A stretch of DNA of 64,000 nucleotides from Streptomyces cinerochromogenes. Lineage in GTDB: Bacteria; Actinomycetota; Actinomycetes; Streptomycetales; Streptomycetaceae. The stretch lies in NCBI RefSeq assembly GCF_014648635.1, contig NZ_BMRM01000023.1:62001-126000 (forward strand). Reading direction: 5' to 3'. Position 1 is the first letter of the stretch. Every line of letters begins with the position of its first letter. Shown piece by piece: positions 1 through 10,116 of this stretch. Both the position numbers and the translations under genes were made by a program. The notes beneath the pieces are model-generated. The model was given only the letters and a program-made list of their open reading frames with translations. It did not search any database and had not been told where the DNA came from.

Positions 1-1205
1 AGCTCGGTGACCCGGGCCACCTGCTGCGGCGTGATCGCCAGCTCGTCCAGCGCCTTGCCGGACTCGTTGGCGCTGCGCGCCAGTTCACCCATCCACCACT
101 TGCGGGCGGCGGCCGCGTCGGCACCGGCGTCGATGGTGGCGACGATCAGGTCCAGCGCGCCGGCGTTGGTGATCGCCTGCATGTCGGTGGCGGAGATGCC
201 CCACTCGGCGAGCAGCCGGGTACGGCGGGCCAGCGGCAGCTCGGGCAGGGCCGCGCGGATCTCCTCGACCCACTCGCGCGAGGGTGCGACCGGCACCAGG
301 TCGGGCTCCGGGAAGTACCGGTAGTCCTCGGCCTCCTCCTTCACGCGGCCCGAGGTCGTGGACCCGGTGTCCTCGTGGAAGTGGCGGGTCTCCTGGACGA
401 TCGAGCCGCCCTCGCCCAGCACGGCCGCGTGCCGCTGGATCTCGAAGCGCACCGCGCGCTCCACCGAGCGCAGGGAGTTGACGTTCTTCGTCTCCGAGCG
501 CGTACCGAACTTCTCGCTGCCCTTGGGCATCAGCGAGAGGTTCACGTCGCAGCGCATCTGGCCCATCTCCATGCGGGCCTCGGACACACCGAGGGCACGG
601 ATCAGCTCGCGCAGCTCGCGGACGTACGCCTTCGCCACCTCGGGGGCGCGCTCGCCGGCGCCCACGATCGGCTTGGTGACGATCTCGATCAGCGGGATGC
701 CGGCGCGGTTGTAGTCCAGCAGGGAGTGGGACGCGCCGTGGATACGGCCGGTGGCGCCGCCGACGTGCGTCGACTTGCCGGTGTCCTCCTCCATGTGGGC
801 GCGCTCGATCTCCACGCGGAAGGTCTCGCCGTCCTCCAGCTGCACGTCGAGGTAGCCGTTGAAGGCGATCGGCTCGTCGTACTGGGAGGTCTGGAAGTTC
901 TTCGGCATGTCCGGATAGAAGTAGTTCTTCCGGGCGAAGCGGCACCACTCGGCGATCTCGCAGTTCAGCGCGAGACCGATCTTGATCGCGGACTCGACGC
1001 CGGTCGCGTTGACGACCGGGAGCGCGCCGGGCAGGCCGAGGCAGACCGGGCAGGTCTGGGTGTTCGGGCCGGCGCCGAGCGAGGTCGAACAGCCGCAGAA
1101 CATCTTGGTCTTGGTGCCGAGTTCGACATGGACCTCGAGGCCCATGACGGGGTCGTACGACGCCAGCGCGTCCTCGTACGACACCAGGTCGGTCGTGGTG
1201 GTCAC
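1..1205 (-). CDS. gatB: Aspartyl/glutamyl-tRNA amidotransferase subunit B (3' end outside window)
   Basis: GatB binds misacylated Glu-tRNA(Gln) or Asp-tRNA(Asn) and activates the carboxyl side chain, so that ammonia from GatA can amidate it. About 401 codons are visible; the family is usually near 500, so the C-terminal tail domain is missing at the window edge. The N-terminal part shows the GatB cradle: VMGLEVHVEL, the paired-cysteine elements CGCST and CPVCLGLPG that bind zinc, and RKNYFYPDMPKNFQ. The start is a GTG at 1205 followed by a run of Thr codons, with GAGAGGGAAG a few bases upstream. It is the last gene of gatC-gatA-small protein-gatB, starting 16 bases after the small protein ends. 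Confidence 0.95.
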   Translation of the reverse strand, partial: MTTTTDLVSYEDALASYDPVMGLEVHVELGTKTKMFCGCSTSLGAGPNTQTCPVCLGLPGALPVVNATGVESAIKIGLALNCEIAEWCRFARKNYFYPDMPKNFQTSQYDEPIAFNGYLDVQLEDGETFRVEIERAHMEEDTGKSTHVGGATGRIHGASHSLLDYNRAGIPLIEIVTKPIVGAGERAPEVAKAYVRELRELIRALGVSEARMEMGQMRCDVNLSLMPKGSEKFGTRSETKNVNSLRSVERAVRFEIQRHAAVLGEGGSIVQETRHFHEDTGSTTSGRVKEEAEDYRYFPEPDLVPVAPSREWVEEIRAALPELPLARRTRLLAEWGISATDMQAITNAGALDLIVATIDAGADAAAARKWWMGELARSANESGKALDELAITPQQVARVTE

Positions 1206-1221
1206 GGTGAAAACTTCCCTC

Positions 1222-1457
1222 TCAGCCCAGCAGGACGTCGTCGTCGCCCAGCCGCTTCAGCTCGCGGTAGAGGATGGCGAGGCCGGTGGCGATGCCGGCG
1301 GCGGTGACGACGGCGTCGACGAGCCGCAGCGTGTCGTTCTCGGCGCGGGCCTTCTTGATCTGCTTCACGGCGCCGACCGCGCCGAACGCGGTGGCGGCCA
1401 TGGACAGGTACGTACCGGACCTGGACTTCTTGAAGCCCTTGGCCTTGGACAGTGCGC

Positions 1458-1461
<4 letters not shown>
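1222..1461 (-). CDS. Small hydrophobic hypothetical protein between gatA and gatB
   Basis: This 79-aa protein starts at a GTG (1461) that overlaps the gatA stop as GTGA, so it is probably translationally coupled to gatA. The N-terminus is basic (VSALSKAKGFKKSRSG). Two hydrophobic stretches follow, around residues 19-33 and 47-64, separated by a charged segment KQIKKARAEND, and the C-terminus reads LKRLGDDDVLLG. I do not recognise a named domain. Its place inside an essential operon suggests it is a genuine conserved gene, but nothing in the sequence says whether it acts with the amidotransferase. Start choice rests on the overlap. Confidence 0.75.
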
Positions 1462-2951
<1,490 letters not shown>

Positions 2952-2955
2952 GGGA

Positions 2956-3252
2956 TCAGTCCTCCCCCAGGATCTGCGGCACCTTGAAACGCTGCTGCTC
3001 CTGGGCCGGGGCGCCGGAGAGCGCCTGCTCGGGGGTGAGCGAGGGACGGACCTCGTCCGACCGCATGACGTTCGTCAGCGGGAGCGGGTGTGAGGTCGGC
3101 GGTACGTCTTGGTCGGCGACCTCGCTGACGCGGGCGACCGCGCCGATGATGTCGTCCAGCTGGCCTGCGAAGTGATCGAGTTCTTCGGGCTTCAGCTCCA
3201 GACGCGCCAGCCGGGCGAGGTGGGCGACCTCCTCGCGCGTGATGCCAGGCAT
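2956..3252 (-). CDS. gatC: Aspartyl/glutamyl-tRNA amidotransferase subunit C
   Basis: GatC is the small linker subunit that wraps around the GatA-GatB interface. The protein is 98 aa, typical for the family, and begins MPGITREEVAHLARLARLEL, the conserved N-terminal helix. It ends with the usual PPTSHPLPL...MRSDEVRPSLTPEQAL segment. A longer reading from upstream is possible, but the ATG at 3252 is preceded by AGAGGAT and gives the family length. It is first in the operon, so the promoter should lie between 3253 and the cupin gene stop at 3347. Confidence 0.95.
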   Translation of the reverse strand: MPGITREEVAHLARLARLELKPEELDHFAGQLDDIIGAVARVSEVADQDVPPTSHPLPLTNVMRSDEVRPSLTPEQALSGAPAQEQQRFKVPQILGED

Positions 3253-3299
3253 GCAGCGATCCTCTGGGGTGAGAGTGTGTGGTTTGGGCCCAATCCTAT

Positions 3300-3342
3300 G
3301 GGGCCCGGGCACGTGCCCGTGAAACGGTTTCCCCCGGGCCCC
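3300..3342 (-). terminator. Hairpin after the cupin gene
   Basis: GGGGCCCGGG (3300-3309) pairs perfectly with CCCGGGCCCC (3333-3342). A 14-base palindrome, CGGGCACGTGCCCG, spans 3306-3319. The structure begins 4 bases past the cupin stop codon and lies upstream of gatC. No T-run is present, as is usual for Streptomyces terminators. It could also be an operator for gatC. Confidence 0.4.
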
Positions 3343-3346
3343 CTGC

Positions 3347-3841
3347 TCAGCGACGCCGTCCGTCCCAGGTCTCGCTCTTCAGGAAGTGGTTGTCGTACAG
3401 CTCCTGCACGCCGAGGATGCTCTCCGGGGTGGCCTCGCCGAGGCGGACGCGCTGCAGATGACGGAAGTACTCGAAGCGCTCGACGCCCGGCGCGATGACG
3501 ATGAGCAGGTCCGCGGTGCTGCCGGGGACGGCGGCGAAGGCATGCGGGCGGTCGGGCGGGACGATGATCAGGTCGCCGCGGCGGGCGGTCACCACGTCGT
3601 CGCCGGAGAGGACCTCCGCCTCGCCGTCGAGCAGGTAGAACATCTCCGCCGAGTTGTGGTGCACATGCGGACGGGCCCCGTCGGCGCCCTCGGCGAGCGT
3701 GACCCGCACGGTGGACAGCGCGCCCCCGGTCGCGCTGCTGTCGGCGAGCAGTCTCACCCCGACGGGCGCCCCGCCGACCATCTCGGCCTCGGCCTCCCGG
3801 ACGAGCACGGTCTCGTCGAACGCCGGCACGAACAGTGACAC
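3347..3841 (-). CDS. Cupin-domain protein
   Basis: This 164-aa protein has a single small beta-barrel cupin domain. Motif 1 is RPHVHHNSAEMFYLLDGEAEV, read here as HVHH...E followed by the G that closes the barrel turn. Motif 2 is GDLIIVPPDRPHAF. The histidine/glutamate set would bind one metal ion. The reaction is unknown; such stand-alone cupins act as dioxygenases, isomerases or ligand sensors. The start is a GTG at 3841 with GGGAGA 6 bases upstream. Two 20-bp direct repeats lie immediately upstream and probably control it. It is transcribed alone, with a hairpin after the stop. Confidence 0.85.
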   Translation of the reverse strand: MSLFVPAFDETVLVREAEAEMVGGAPVGVRLLADSSATGGALSTVRVTLAEGADGARPHVHHNSAEMFYLLDGEAEVLSGDDVVTARRGDLIIVPPDRPHAFAAVPGSTADLLIVIAPGVERFEYFRHLQRVRLGEATPESILGVQELYDNHFLKSETWDGRRR

Positions 3842-3856
3842 GGTGGATCTCCCTGT

Positions 3857-3899
3857 GTGAGGTGACGTCCTACGAGATTGTGAGGTGACGTCCTACGAG
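3857..3899. promoter_or_regulatory. Two 20-bp tandem direct repeats upstream of the cupin gene (putative operator)
   Basis: GTGAGGTGACGTCCTACGAG occurs at 3857-3876 and again, identically, at 3880-3899, 23 bases apart start to start. Each copy contains GACGTC. The nearer copy ends 16 bases before the cupin GTG start. A two-helical-turn spacing of identical sites fits a dimeric repressor or activator binding twice on one face of the DNA. I do not recognise the regulator. Confidence 0.55.
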
Positions 3900-3987
3900 G
3901 TGTCGCCGGACCGCGAGGAGCAGTCCCGCACCGCTCCGCCGCCGCGCCGGCCGAGCCGGGGGGTGAGGCGTCCCGGAGGGGCAGGAC

Positions 3988-6222
3988 CTACTCGGTGGCG
4001 GGCAACGCGGCGCGCGGGCGCTGCCAGCCCTGGGATCCCCGCGCCAGCAGCCACGCCGTGGTCTCCTCGGGCGGCATCGCCGCGGCGACCAGCCAGCCCT
4101 GCACCGCGTCGCAGCCCAGGTCCCGCAGCCGCTCCCAGGTCTCGTCGTCCTCCACACCCTCGGCGACGACCAGCAGGCCCAGGGAGTGCGCCAGATCCAC
4201 CGTGCAGCGCACGATCTCGGCGTCCTGGGCGTCGACCGCCAGCCGGGCCACGAAGGAGCGGTCGATCTTCAGCTCGCTGACCGGCAGCCGCCGCAGGTGC
4301 ACCAGGGACGAGTAGCCGGTACCGAAGTCGTCCAGGGACATCTTCACGCCGTGCGCGGTGAGGCCGGCGAGGGTGTCGGCGGCCCGCTGCGGGTCCTCCA
4401 GCAGGACGTGTTCCGTGATCTCCAGCTGGAGCGCTCCGGCGGGGACCCCGTGCCGGGCGAGGCGGGCGGCGACGGATCCGGCGAAGCCGGGCGTGTGGAC
4501 GTCGCGCGGGGAGACGTTGACGGCGACCGGCACCCTGAGCCCCTGGGCGCGCCACCGGGCGACCTGTGCGAGGGCGGTCTCCAGCACGTACTCGGTGAGG
4601 TGGGGCATCAGCCCGGAGGACTCGGCTATCGCTATGAACTCGTCCGGCGGCACCTTGCCGCGCTCCGGGTGCACCCAGCGGACCAGCGCCTCCAGGCCGG
4701 CCACCTGTCCGTCGAAGCGGACCTTGGGCTGGTAGTGGAGCTGTACCTCGTGCGCGTCCAGCGCCCGGCGCAGGTCGCCCAGCAGGCCGAGGCGGTCCGG
4801 GGTGTTGGAGTCGCGCTTGGACTCGTAGACCTCGACGCCCGTGCGGTCCCGCTTCGCCTGGTACATCGCGACGTCGGCGCGGCGCAGCAGGCCCTCGGCG
4901 TCCAGGGCGTGGTCGGGGAAGACGGCGACGCCGGCGCTGGCCTCCAGGACGAGGGTGAGTCCGTCCAGGTCGAGCGGGGAGCTGAGGGCGGAGACGAGGC
5001 CGCGGGCGACGCGCGTGGCCGACGTGGTGGAGTCGGCGACGGGGAGTAAGACGGCGAACTCGTCACCGCCGAGCCGGGCGGCCTCGGCGCCGCGGGGCAG
5101 GGCGAGCCGGAGCCGGTCGGCGATCTGGAGCAGCAGCCGGTCACCGGCCAGATGGCCGAGGGTGTCGTTCACCGAACGGAAACGGTCGAGGTCGATCAGC
5201 ATGAGGGCGGTGCGGGCCCCGATGCGCTCGGCGTCGTCCAGGGCTGTCCAGATCCGCTCCAGCAGCCACTGCCGGTTGGGCAGCCCGGTCAGCGGGTCGC
5301 GCAGCTGCTCCTCGGCGCGGGCGCGGGCCATCCACAGCGTGGAGTCCAGGGCGATGAGCGGGATGGCGAACAGCGGCAGCAGGATCGGCTGGGCGTCGGC
5401 GACGACGCACAGCAGGGGCGCGATCCCGAGCAGCGCCACGGCGACCAGCCCCTGTCTGACCAGGGCGGTACGGGCGACGGTGGGCACCCCGCCGCGCGGG
5501 GCGTGCAGGTACCACAGCAGGCCGCGGCTGACCGCGAGGTAGGCGACGGCGACCAGGACGATCTGCGGGGCCGTGGCGACGGTCCAGCTGTCGGGCCGCC
5601 AGGGCTGCTCGACGCTCGGCACCCGGCCGAACGCGCCGAGCAGCAGGGCGCCGACGCCGATGCCGAGGATGTCCACCGCGCCGTGCAGCACCCCCTGCCG
5701 CCAGCGGTGCCGGCGGGCGATGCCGACCAGGACGACGACGGTGAGGCTGACCAGGCCGGCGGGCACCCAGCCGTACAGCAGCAGGACGGCGAGGGTGAGG
5801 GCGGCGCCCGATCCGGTGCCGCCCCACCAGCGGGCGCGGCCCAGCATGACGAGGTGGCCGACGATGACGCCGGTCAGCAGCGCCAGCGCCCAGCCGACCG
5901 TGCCGCAGGGGAAGAGGGCGTGGTGGCCGGTGTAGGCGCGGTAGAAGCCGGCGCCCAGCACGCACCCCGCGGCGGCGACGAGGGCCGCGGGCAGCGTCGG
6001 CCAGGACGGGTGGCGTTCGGTGTCGGCGCCGGCCAGACCGGGGGCGGGCTCGATGGCCGGCAGCGGCGCGTGGGACTCGGTGGCGGTGCCCGGTCCGGCC
6101 GGGCGGGGCTGCACGCCCGTGCGCCCGTGGGGCCGCCCGGTCCACCGGTACCCCCGCCACGCGACCGCGCGGCGGCGCAGACGCAGCCGTGAGTCCGGGG
6201 CGGCGCTCTCGGTCGGTTCCAT
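3988..6222 (-). CDS. rmdB: Membrane-bound GGDEF/EAL cyclic-di-GMP enzyme (RmdB-like)
   Basis: This 744-aa protein has a hydrophobic N-terminal half with several membrane segments (roughly residues 75-290), then a GGDEF domain and an EAL domain. The GGDEF motif at residues 385-389 (RLGGDEFAVLLP) is intact, as is EAL at 511-513 (LEALVRW), followed by DDFGTGYSSL and KIDRSF. Both cyclic-di-GMP synthesis and breakdown therefore look possible. In S. coelicolor the protein of this architecture beside ligA is RmdB (SCO5495), a phosphodiesterase affecting development; that assignment is from memory and synteny. The start is the ATG at 6222 behind GAGAGGGACGGGA. Confidence 0.88.
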   Translation of the reverse strand: MEPTESAAPDSRLRLRRRAVAWRGYRWTGRPHGRTGVQPRPAGPGTATESHAPLPAIEPAPGLAGADTERHPSWPTLPAALVAAAGCVLGAGFYRAYTGHHALFPCGTVGWALALLTGVIVGHLVMLGRARWWGGTGSGAALTLAVLLLYGWVPAGLVSLTVVVLVGIARRHRWRQGVLHGAVDILGIGVGALLLGAFGRVPSVEQPWRPDSWTVATAPQIVLVAVAYLAVSRGLLWYLHAPRGGVPTVARTALVRQGLVAVALLGIAPLLCVVADAQPILLPLFAIPLIALDSTLWMARARAEEQLRDPLTGLPNRQWLLERIWTALDDAERIGARTALMLIDLDRFRSVNDTLGHLAGDRLLLQIADRLRLALPRGAEAARLGGDEFAVLLPVADSTTSATRVARGLVSALSSPLDLDGLTLVLEASAGVAVFPDHALDAEGLLRRADVAMYQAKRDRTGVEVYESKRDSNTPDRLGLLGDLRRALDAHEVQLHYQPKVRFDGQVAGLEALVRWVHPERGKVPPDEFIAIAESSGLMPHLTEYVLETALAQVARWRAQGLRVPVAVNVSPRDVHTPGFAGSVAARLARHGVPAGALQLEITEHVLLEDPQRAADTLAGLTAHGVKMSLDDFGTGYSSLVHLRRLPVSELKIDRSFVARLAVDAQDAEIVRCTVDLAHSLGLLVVAEGVEDDETWERLRDLGCDAVQGWLVAAAMPPEETTAWLLARGSQGWQRPRAALPATE

Positions 6223-6481
6223 TCCCGTCCCTCTCACAGCCGGCGGTGCCCACGCCACGCGGCCCGATGCCCGACAACCATCAGCAGCTCCGCGCCGAAG
6301 AAACCTTCCCCGCGCTCCTGGAGAGCACGGCGGTGCCCCAGCCGCAGCTGGGCACGGCAGGCGCACACCTCAACAGTAGGCCGCGGAAGGCTTCCACGGG
6401 CAGCGGTCTCCGACGGTTGCCCGAATGCGCCCGGGCCACCCGTATGCATCTGATATGCGCCGATCGGGTGGCCTTCAACCG
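6223..6481. other. Gap between ligA and rmdB with a terminator-like hairpin
   Basis: GGCCACCCG (6434-6442) pairs with CGGGTGGCC (6465-6473), starting 9 bases past the ligA stop codon, so it probably ends the ligA transcript. The rest of the gap should hold the rmdB promoter. I see no convincing gene in it. Confidence 0.45.
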
Positions 6482-8677
6482 CTACTCCCCGGTCGGAAGC
6501 GCGACTTCGGCCGCGGCTTCGGGGCCCTGTTCCAGAAGGACGCTGAAACCGTCCTCGTTCAGAACGGGAACCTTCAGTTGCATCGCCTTGTCGTACTTCG
6601 ATCCGGGGTTGTCACCCACTACGACGAACGAGGTCTTCTTCGACACCGAACCGGTCACCTTCGCGCCCTGGCCCTGCAGCGCCTCCTTGGCCCCGTCCCG
6701 GGTGAAGTTCTCCAGGGTCCCGGTGACGACGACCGTGAGCCCCTCCAGCGGACGCGGCCCCTCGTCCTCGCCGGACGACTCGTCCTCCAGCGGGACGCCC
6801 GCGGCCTTCCACTTGCGGACGATCTCGCGGTGCCAGTCCTCGGCGAACCACTCCTTGAGCGCGGCGGCGATGATCGGGCCGACGCCGTCGGTGGAAGCCA
6901 GCTCCTCCTCGGTCGCCTGTTCGATGCGGTCGATGGACCGGAACTCGCGCGCGAGGGCCTGCGCCGCGACCGGTCCCACGTGCCGGATCGACAGCCCGTT
7001 CAGGAAGCGGGCGAGGGGGCGGGACTTGGCGGCCTCGATGTTCGCCAGCAGGGCGAGGGTGTTCTTCTTCGGCTCGCCCTTCTGGTTGGCGAAGACCGTG
7101 ACGACCTTCTCCTCGCCGGTCTTCGGGTCGTGCTTGGGCAGGCCGCTGTCCGGGTCGAGGACGTAGGCCTTGATGGGCAGCAGCTTCTCCACCGTCAGGT
7201 CGAACAGGTCGCCCTCGTCCACCAGCGGCGGCTCGGCCGGCTCCAGCGGGCGGGTGAGCGCGGCGGCGGCCACCGCGCCGAAGTGCTCGATGTCCAGGCA
7301 CTCACGGCCGGCGAGGTAGGAGACCCGCTCCCGCAACTGGGCCGGGCAGGTACGGGCGTTGGGGCAGCGGAGGTCGATGTCGCCCTCCTTCATAGGCCTG
7401 AGCGCCGTCCCGCACTCGGGGCACTCGCTCGGCATCACGAACTCCCGCTCGGTGCCGTCCCGCAGGTCGACCACCGGGCCGAGGATCTCCGGGATCACGT
7501 CACCGGCCTTGCGCAGCACCACGGTGTCGCCGATGAGGACGCCCTTGGCCTTGACGACCTCCTGGTTGTGCAGGGTGGCGAACTCCACCTCGCTGCCCGC
7601 GACCGTGACCGGCTCGACCTGCGCGTACGGCGTGACACGGCCGGTGCGGCCGACGCCCACCTTGATGTCGACCAGCTTGGTGTTGACCTCCTCCGGCGCG
7701 TACTTGTACGCGATGGCCCAGCGGGGGGCCCGCGCGGTGGAGCCGAGCCGCCCCTGGAGGCGGATCTCGTCCAGCTTGACCACGACTCCGTCGATCTCGT
7801 GCTCGACGGAGTGGCGGTTCTCGCCGTAGTGGGCGATGAACTCCCGTACGCCGTCGAGGTCGTCGACCACGCGGTTGTGCGGCGAGGTGGGCAGGCCCCA
7901 GGTCCTGAGCAGGTCGTAGGCCTGGGAGAGCCGGGTCAGGCCCGTGAAGCCCTCCAGGGCGCCGATGCCGTGGACGACCATGTGCAGCGGACGGGTGGCG
8001 GTGACCCGCGGGTCCTTCTGGCGCAGCGAACCGGCCGCGGCGTTGCGGGGGTTGGCGAACGGCTTGTCACCGGTGGCGACCAGGCGTTCGTTGAGTTCGA
8101 GGAACTTCTCCATCGGGAAGTACACCTCGCCGCGGATCTCCACCAGGTCGGGCACCTTGTCGCCCGCCAGGCGGTCCGGGATCTCCGCGATCGTCCGTAC
8201 GTTCGGCGTGATGTCCTCGCCGGTGCGGCCGTCACCGCGGGTCGCCGCACGCGTGAGGCGGCCCTTTTCGTAGGTGAGGTTGACGGCGAGGCCGTCCACC
8301 TTCAGCTCGCACAGGAAGTGGTACGTCTGGTCGCCGAGTTCCCGGGCGATGCGGTCCGCCCAGGCGGCCAGCTCGTCGTCGTTGAACGTGTTGTCCAGGG
8401 AGAGCATCCGCTGGCGGTGCTCGACCGCGGTGAACTCCGTCTCGTACGACCCCGCGACCTTCTGGGTGGGCGAGTCCGGGGTGCGCAGCTCCGGATACCG
8501 CTCCTCCAGGGCCTCCAGGGACTTCAGGAGCTGGTCGAACTCCGCGTCGCTGATGACGGGAGCGTCCTTCACGTAGTACCGGAAGCGGTGCTCCTCGATC
8601 TGCTCAGCGAGCTGCGCGTGCTCGTCACGTGCCTCGGCGGGCACTGCCGTCTCCGCCTGCTGCTTGTCGCCGGCCAC
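6482..8677 (-). CDS. ligA: NAD-dependent DNA ligase LigA
   Basis: LigA seals nicks in duplex DNA using NAD+, joining Okazaki fragments and completing repair. The protein is 731 aa. In order it has domain Ia (HRFRYYVKDAPVISDAEFD), the adenylation domain with catalytic Lys126 in CELKVDGLAV, the OB fold, a four-cysteine zinc finger (CPECGTAL...CPNARTCPAQLRE), helix-hairpin-helix repeats and a C-terminal BRCT domain (LEGLTVVVTGTL). All parts look intact. The ATG at 8677 follows GGGAGGACAAC. It lies 15 bases after the MetE-like gene and appears to be last in a five-gene operon that begins at 11358. Confidence 0.97.
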   Translation of the reverse strand: MAGDKQQAETAVPAEARDEHAQLAEQIEEHRFRYYVKDAPVISDAEFDQLLKSLEALEERYPELRTPDSPTQKVAGSYETEFTAVEHRQRMLSLDNTFNDDELAAWADRIARELGDQTYHFLCELKVDGLAVNLTYEKGRLTRAATRGDGRTGEDITPNVRTIAEIPDRLAGDKVPDLVEIRGEVYFPMEKFLELNERLVATGDKPFANPRNAAAGSLRQKDPRVTATRPLHMVVHGIGALEGFTGLTRLSQAYDLLRTWGLPTSPHNRVVDDLDGVREFIAHYGENRHSVEHEIDGVVVKLDEIRLQGRLGSTARAPRWAIAYKYAPEEVNTKLVDIKVGVGRTGRVTPYAQVEPVTVAGSEVEFATLHNQEVVKAKGVLIGDTVVLRKAGDVIPEILGPVVDLRDGTEREFVMPSECPECGTALRPMKEGDIDLRCPNARTCPAQLRERVSYLAGRECLDIEHFGAVAAAALTRPLEPAEPPLVDEGDLFDLTVEKLLPIKAYVLDPDSGLPKHDPKTGEEKVVTVFANQKGEPKKNTLALLANIEAAKSRPLARFLNGLSIRHVGPVAAQALAREFRSIDRIEQATEEELASTDGVGPIIAAALKEWFAEDWHREIVRKWKAAGVPLEDESSGEDEGPRPLEGLTVVVTGTLENFTRDGAKEALQGQGAKVTGSVSKKTSFVVVGDNPGSKYDKAMQLKVPVLNEDGFSVLLEQGPEAAAEVALPTGE

Positions 8678-8692
8678 CGTGTTGTCCTCCCG

Positions 8693-9700
8693 TTACTCTG
8701 GGTTGTCCGCGAGGGATCTCGCCGCCCGGGCGCAGTGGGCGAGCACCTGGCGCGCGTAGGCGGGGGAAGCCCCCGCCAGACCGCACGCCGGGGTCACCGT
8801 GACCGCTTCCGCGAGCAGCCCCGGATGCAGGCCCAGCCTGCGCCACAGCGTCCTGACACCCATGACGCTACCGGCAGGGTCTGACAACGGGCCGTCCGTG
8901 CCCGGCACGACACCGGCGAACAGACTGGTGCCGCTCTCCACGGCCTCGCCGATCGTGTCGTCGTCACGCTCGGTGAGAAGGGCGAAGTCGAAGGAGACGG
9001 CCGCCGCACCGGCCCGGCGCAGCAGCGCGAACGGGACGTCCGGGGCACAGGAGTGCACCACCACGGGCCCGCCGGCGTGCGCGCCGACGACGTCCCGCAG
9101 CGTGGCCTCCACGATCTGCCGGTCCACGGCGCGGTGGGTGCGGTAGCCGCTGGCGGTCCTCACCTGTCCGCGCAGGACGGCGGTGAGGGAGGGCTCGTCG
9201 AGCTGGAGCACGAGCCGGGCGCCGGGCACGCGCCGGCGCACCTCGGCGAGGTGGAGGCGCAGGCCCTCGGCGAGCGAGGCGGCGAGGTCACGGCAGGCGC
9301 CGGGATCCGCCAGGGCGGACTCGCCGTTCTTCAGCTCCAGGGCGGCGGCCAGCGTCCACGGGCCGACCGCCTGCACCTTCAGATCACCCTCGTAGCCCTG
9401 GGTGAACTCCTCCAGGGCGTCCAGGTCCTCCCCCAGCCAGGACCGCGCCCGCTTGGTGTCCCTCCCGGGCCGGTCCCCGATCCGCCATCCGCTGGGCTCC
9501 ACGCGCGCGTACAGCTCCACCAGCATCCCGGCGGTACGGCCGATCATGTCGGCACCGGGCCCGCGCGCGGGCAGCTCCGGCAGGAACGGGAAGTCCTCGA
9601 AGGATCCGGTGGCGGTTTTGGCGGCCTCGCGGGCATCGCCACCGGGCAGGGACCCGACACCGGTGGCTCCTGGGAACCTGAACTGGCTGTTTTCGCTCAC
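8693..9700 (-). CDS. MetE C-terminal-domain-like (cobalamin-independent methionine synthase type) protein
   Basis: This 335-aa protein covers only the C-terminal TIM-barrel catalytic domain of cobalamin-independent methionine synthase; the family enzyme is about 750 aa with two domains. It begins with FPGATGVGSLPGGDAREA and carries VVHSCAPDVPF and VTPACGLAG, the His/Cys elements that bind zinc and activate a thiol. Methyl transfer is the expected chemistry, but the donor and acceptor are unclear, as in archaeal-type short MetE proteins. The start is the GTG at 9700; the ribosome site is weak (GCGGGG). It sits 32 bases after the 127-aa protein and just ahead of ligA. Confidence 0.8.
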   Translation of the reverse strand: MSENSQFRFPGATGVGSLPGGDAREAAKTATGSFEDFPFLPELPARGPGADMIGRTAGMLVELYARVEPSGWRIGDRPGRDTKRARSWLGEDLDALEEFTQGYEGDLKVQAVGPWTLAAALELKNGESALADPGACRDLAASLAEGLRLHLAEVRRRVPGARLVLQLDEPSLTAVLRGQVRTASGYRTHRAVDRQIVEATLRDVVGAHAGGPVVVHSCAPDVPFALLRRAGAAAVSFDFALLTERDDDTIGEAVESGTSLFAGVVPGTDGPLSDPAGSVMGVRTLWRRLGLHPGLLAEAVTVTPACGLAGASPAYARQVLAHCARAARSLADNPE

Positions 9701-9732
9701 CCCCGCAGGGTACGTAACGCGGGCCCGTGACC

Positions 9733-10116
9733 TCACAGCCAGTGAGCGCCGTACCGGCGCAGCAGGGCGCGCAGTCCCGGCGGGTCGGCCACGGCGAGGT
9801 TGTTGCGGAAGCGGCCCCGCTCCCACGCGAGGTCCGTCCCCCCGTGGAGGCTCGCGGAGCCGATGACCAGGCCCCGGGCGTCGAGCAGGGCCACCGTCAG
9901 GCTTCCGGGGCACCGGCAGATGTCGTCGGTGAAGTCGCCCTCGGTGGCGAGATGGCGCAGCTCCGCGAGGCGGGCGTCGTCGAAGATCTCCCCGAGGACC
10001 GGCCGGTCGGCGAGCGAGGCGCGCACGTCACCACCGGCGAGGACGAGCGCCGCCTCGGCCCGCGGCCACGCCTGCGCCAGCCAGAGCCGGACCTCCGCCC
10101 CGCTCGCCCGCGTCAC
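9733..10116 (-). CDS. Hypothetical protein, 127 aa
   Basis: I do not recognise this family. The start is a GTG at 10116 that overlaps the SDR stop codon as GTGA, implying coupled translation. The protein is soluble, with no signal peptide or membrane segment. Visible stretches include VRLWLAQAWPRAEAALVLAG, EIFDDARLAELRHLATEGDF and a CRCPG pair of cysteines near residue 69, and it ends LLRRYGAHWL. It sits between a short-chain dehydrogenase and a MetE-like gene in an apparent operon with ligA. No function can be assigned. Confidence 0.7.
   Translation of the reverse strand: MTRASGAEVRLWLAQAWPRAEAALVLAGGDVRASLADRPVLGEIFDDARLAELRHLATEGDFTDDICRCPGSLTVALLDARGLVIGSASLHGGTDLAWERGRFRNNLAVADPPGLRALLRRYGAHWL

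Noticed and set aside
5152..6192. Long open frames on the plus strand opposite the GGDEF/EAL gene
   Set aside because: They are Gly/Ala/Arg/Gln-rich shadows expected in such GC-rich DNA and run antisense to well-supported domains; third-position GC bias fits the minus-strand frame.
6425..8884. An 819-codon open frame opposite ligA
   Set aside because: It has no recognisable domain, is rich in Val, Gly, Arg and Asp as antisense frames are, and ligA is certain on the other strand.
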